DNA of 7,078 bases from positions 1-7,078 of the forward strand of contig JAMCRS010000208.1 in the NCBI GenBank assembly GCA_023380675.1. The letters are read 5' to 3'. A program made the position numbers and the translations under genes. Below are positions 5,901-7,078 of this stretch, piece by piece; the stretch's first letter is position 1, and every line of letters starts with the position of its first letter. The notes under the pieces are model-generated. The model was given only the letters and a program-made list of their open reading frames with translations, was not told the DNA's origin and did no database searches. The stretch comes from Chloroflexota bacterium (GTDB lineage: Bacteria > Chloroflexota > Anaerolineae > UBA4142).

Positions 5901-7078
5901 GCAGCCCCAGCAATTCCCACGCGTTCGTCACCGCGCGGCGCCCTTTGAGTTGAATGGGCGCGAGTTTTTTCGCACTGACGCTCCCCCGAATCCTTTGATA
6001 GGTCTGCTGGCTCAACAGGATCTGTCCTCCCTTGGCCTTCTCCTGGAGTCGCTTGCCCAGATTGACCGCGTCGCCAATCGCCGTAAAATTCATCTGCTGT
6101 TCGGTACCGACGTTTCCGACGACGGCTTCGCCCGTGTGGATCCCCACGCCAAATTCGAGCCGCAGGGCTTTGGGCAATCGCTCGTGGAGGCTCGTAACCG
6201 CCGCACGCATTGCCAGTGCGGCCTTCACCGCGATCAGCGGATGCTCCTCCTGCGGCAGCGGCGCGTTGAATATGCCCATGACCGCATCGCCCATGAACTT
6301 GTCCAGGGTTCCCTCGTGCTGGAGGATCGCGTCGGCCGCAACCGAGAGATAGGCGTTCAATACGTCTACCAGCTCTTCCGGCTCCAGCGGCTCGCTAAAT
6401 CGCGTAAAGCCGCGAATGTCCCCAAACAGGATCGTGATCTCTTGCCGTTGTCCGCCTAGCTTCAGCCAGTCCGGATTCGCCGGGAGCCGGTCGACCACGG
6501 CGGGCGCGACGTAGCGCCGAAACATCGCGCCCGTCGCCTCCAGGCTTCGCTTCTCCGTGACGTCGTCCACGACGATCGCGATGCCCTGCGGATTGCCGCT
6601 GGCGTCTTTCAATGAGGAGATGTTGCAGCTGAGGTTGACTAGCCCCCGCTCCGCGATGTGCGATTCGATCTCGACCGCGGCTCGCCGGGTCGCCGCGCGC
6701 GTGACCTGGTCGATCCGCTCGAGAATCGGTGCGACCCCGAGCTCCGGCAGCGTCTCACGAAAGGGACGGCCGAGCGACTCGCTCGCGCTTACCCCAAAGA
6801 TCGTCTCCGCAGCCCGGTTCAGTGCGGTGATCCTTCCATCCAGGTCCGTGGCGAGCACCCCGGACGCGATGCTCGCAAAGATGTTGTCCTGAAAGGTCTT
6901 GAGCGTGCCGATCTCCTGCATTTGCCGTTCAACGCTCTCAAACAGACTCGCGTTCTCGATCGCGACTGCGGATTGGTCGGCAAATGCTCGGAGCGCGTAC
7001 ACGTCGCTTTGCTGAAACATCCCCGCGCGCAAACGGTTGTCGACGTAGACGACGCCGATCACGCGGTCGCGCGCGATC
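5893..7078 (-). CDS. GAF-PAS class III adenylate cyclase (5' end outside window)
   Basis: A partial gene open to the right edge; the GTG at 7062 is internal to a GAF domain, not a start. Residues are numbered from that codon. The end of a GAF domain (V-I-G-V-V-Y-V-D-N-R to A-V-A-I-E-N, to about 37) is followed by a short helical linker and a PAS domain (about 55-170, with A-T-D-L-D-G-R-I-T-A-L-N). A connecting helix leads to a class III cyclase domain (about 200-365). Metal-binding D215 (F-G-D-I-R-G-F) and D259 (F-M-G-D-A-V) are present, as are N334 and R338 (V-N-L-G-K-R). Substrate-selecting residues are K255 and T327, a K/T pair associated with ATP, so cAMP synthesis is predicted. No transmembrane segment is visible in this part. 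GAF and PAS domains probably sense a ligand or redox state. It overlaps rnz by 8 bp. Confidence 0.92.
   Translation of the reverse strand, partial: IARDRVIGVVYVDNRLRAGMFQQSDVYALRAFADQSAVAIENASLFESVERQMQEIGTLKTFQDNIFASIASGVLATDLDGRITALNRAAETIFGVSASESLGRPFRETLPELGVAPILERIDQVTRAATRRAAVEIESHIAERGLVNLSCNISSLKDASGNPQGIAIVVDDVTEKRSLEATGAMFRRYVAPAVVDRLPANPDWLKLGGQRQEITILFGDIRGFTRFSEPLEPEELVDVLNAYLSVAADAILQHEGTLDKFMGDAVMGIFNAPLPQEEHPLIAVKAALAMRAAVTSLHERLPKALRLEFGVGIHTGEAVVGNVGTEQQMNFTAIGDAVNLGKRLQEKAKGGQILLSQQTYQRIRGSVSAKKLAPIQLKGRRAVTNAWELLGLHV

Overview
The window is GC-rich and gene-dense. It most resembles a chromosomal segment of a Chloroflexota bacterium, probably Anaerolineae-like. That placement is an inference from recalled family features, not from a search. 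The features are a RimI with a long Pro/Ala/Arg-rich insert and a C-terminal tail, a short Trm112-like protein, a membrane-anchored peptidase MA protein beside rnz and a GAF-PAS-cyclase, and GTAGGGGC-type palindromic repeats. There are no rRNA or tRNA genes, CRISPR arrays or phage genes. The content is mostly conserved housekeeping genes.

Layout. Positions 1-192 (minus) hold the N-terminus of a lipoprotein that runs off the left edge. Positions 263-295 hold a clear intrinsic terminator for the minus-strand metallophosphoesterase gene at 303-1037. Positions 1038-1262 form a divergent intergenic region with two good sigma70-type promoters facing outward. Between them lies a 95-bp imperfect palindrome with inverted-repeat ends, flanked by a direct repeat, so it looks like a small MITE. 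The plus-strand cluster tsaE (1263-1757), tsaB (1771-2463), rimI (2549-3184) and a Trm112-like gene (3227-3442) follows. After a 145-bp gap with no recognisable gene comes a secreted or membrane-anchored gluzincin-type peptidase (3588-4913). It converges, across 54 bp, with a minus-strand pair: rnz (4968-5900) and a GAF-PAS-class III nucleotide cyclase (5893 to the right edge). These two overlap by 8 bp.

How the genes relate. TsaE and TsaB are two parts of the machinery that makes t6A37 in ANN-decoding tRNAs; TsaD and TsaC are not in the window. RimI acetylates the N-terminal alanine of ribosomal protein S18. Trm112-like proteins are associated with translation-related methyltransferases. RNase Z matures tRNA 3' ends. 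The window is therefore rich in tRNA and translation functions. The cyclase upstream of rnz makes a second messenger, predicted to be cAMP from its K/T substrate residues.

The most notable non-genic feature is the MITE-like element with its probable target-site duplication, placed between two divergent promoters. Other points for a second look are a missing zinc-ligand cysteine in the Trm112-like protein, the RimI insert, and a possible 25-codon coupling ORF between tsaB and rimI.
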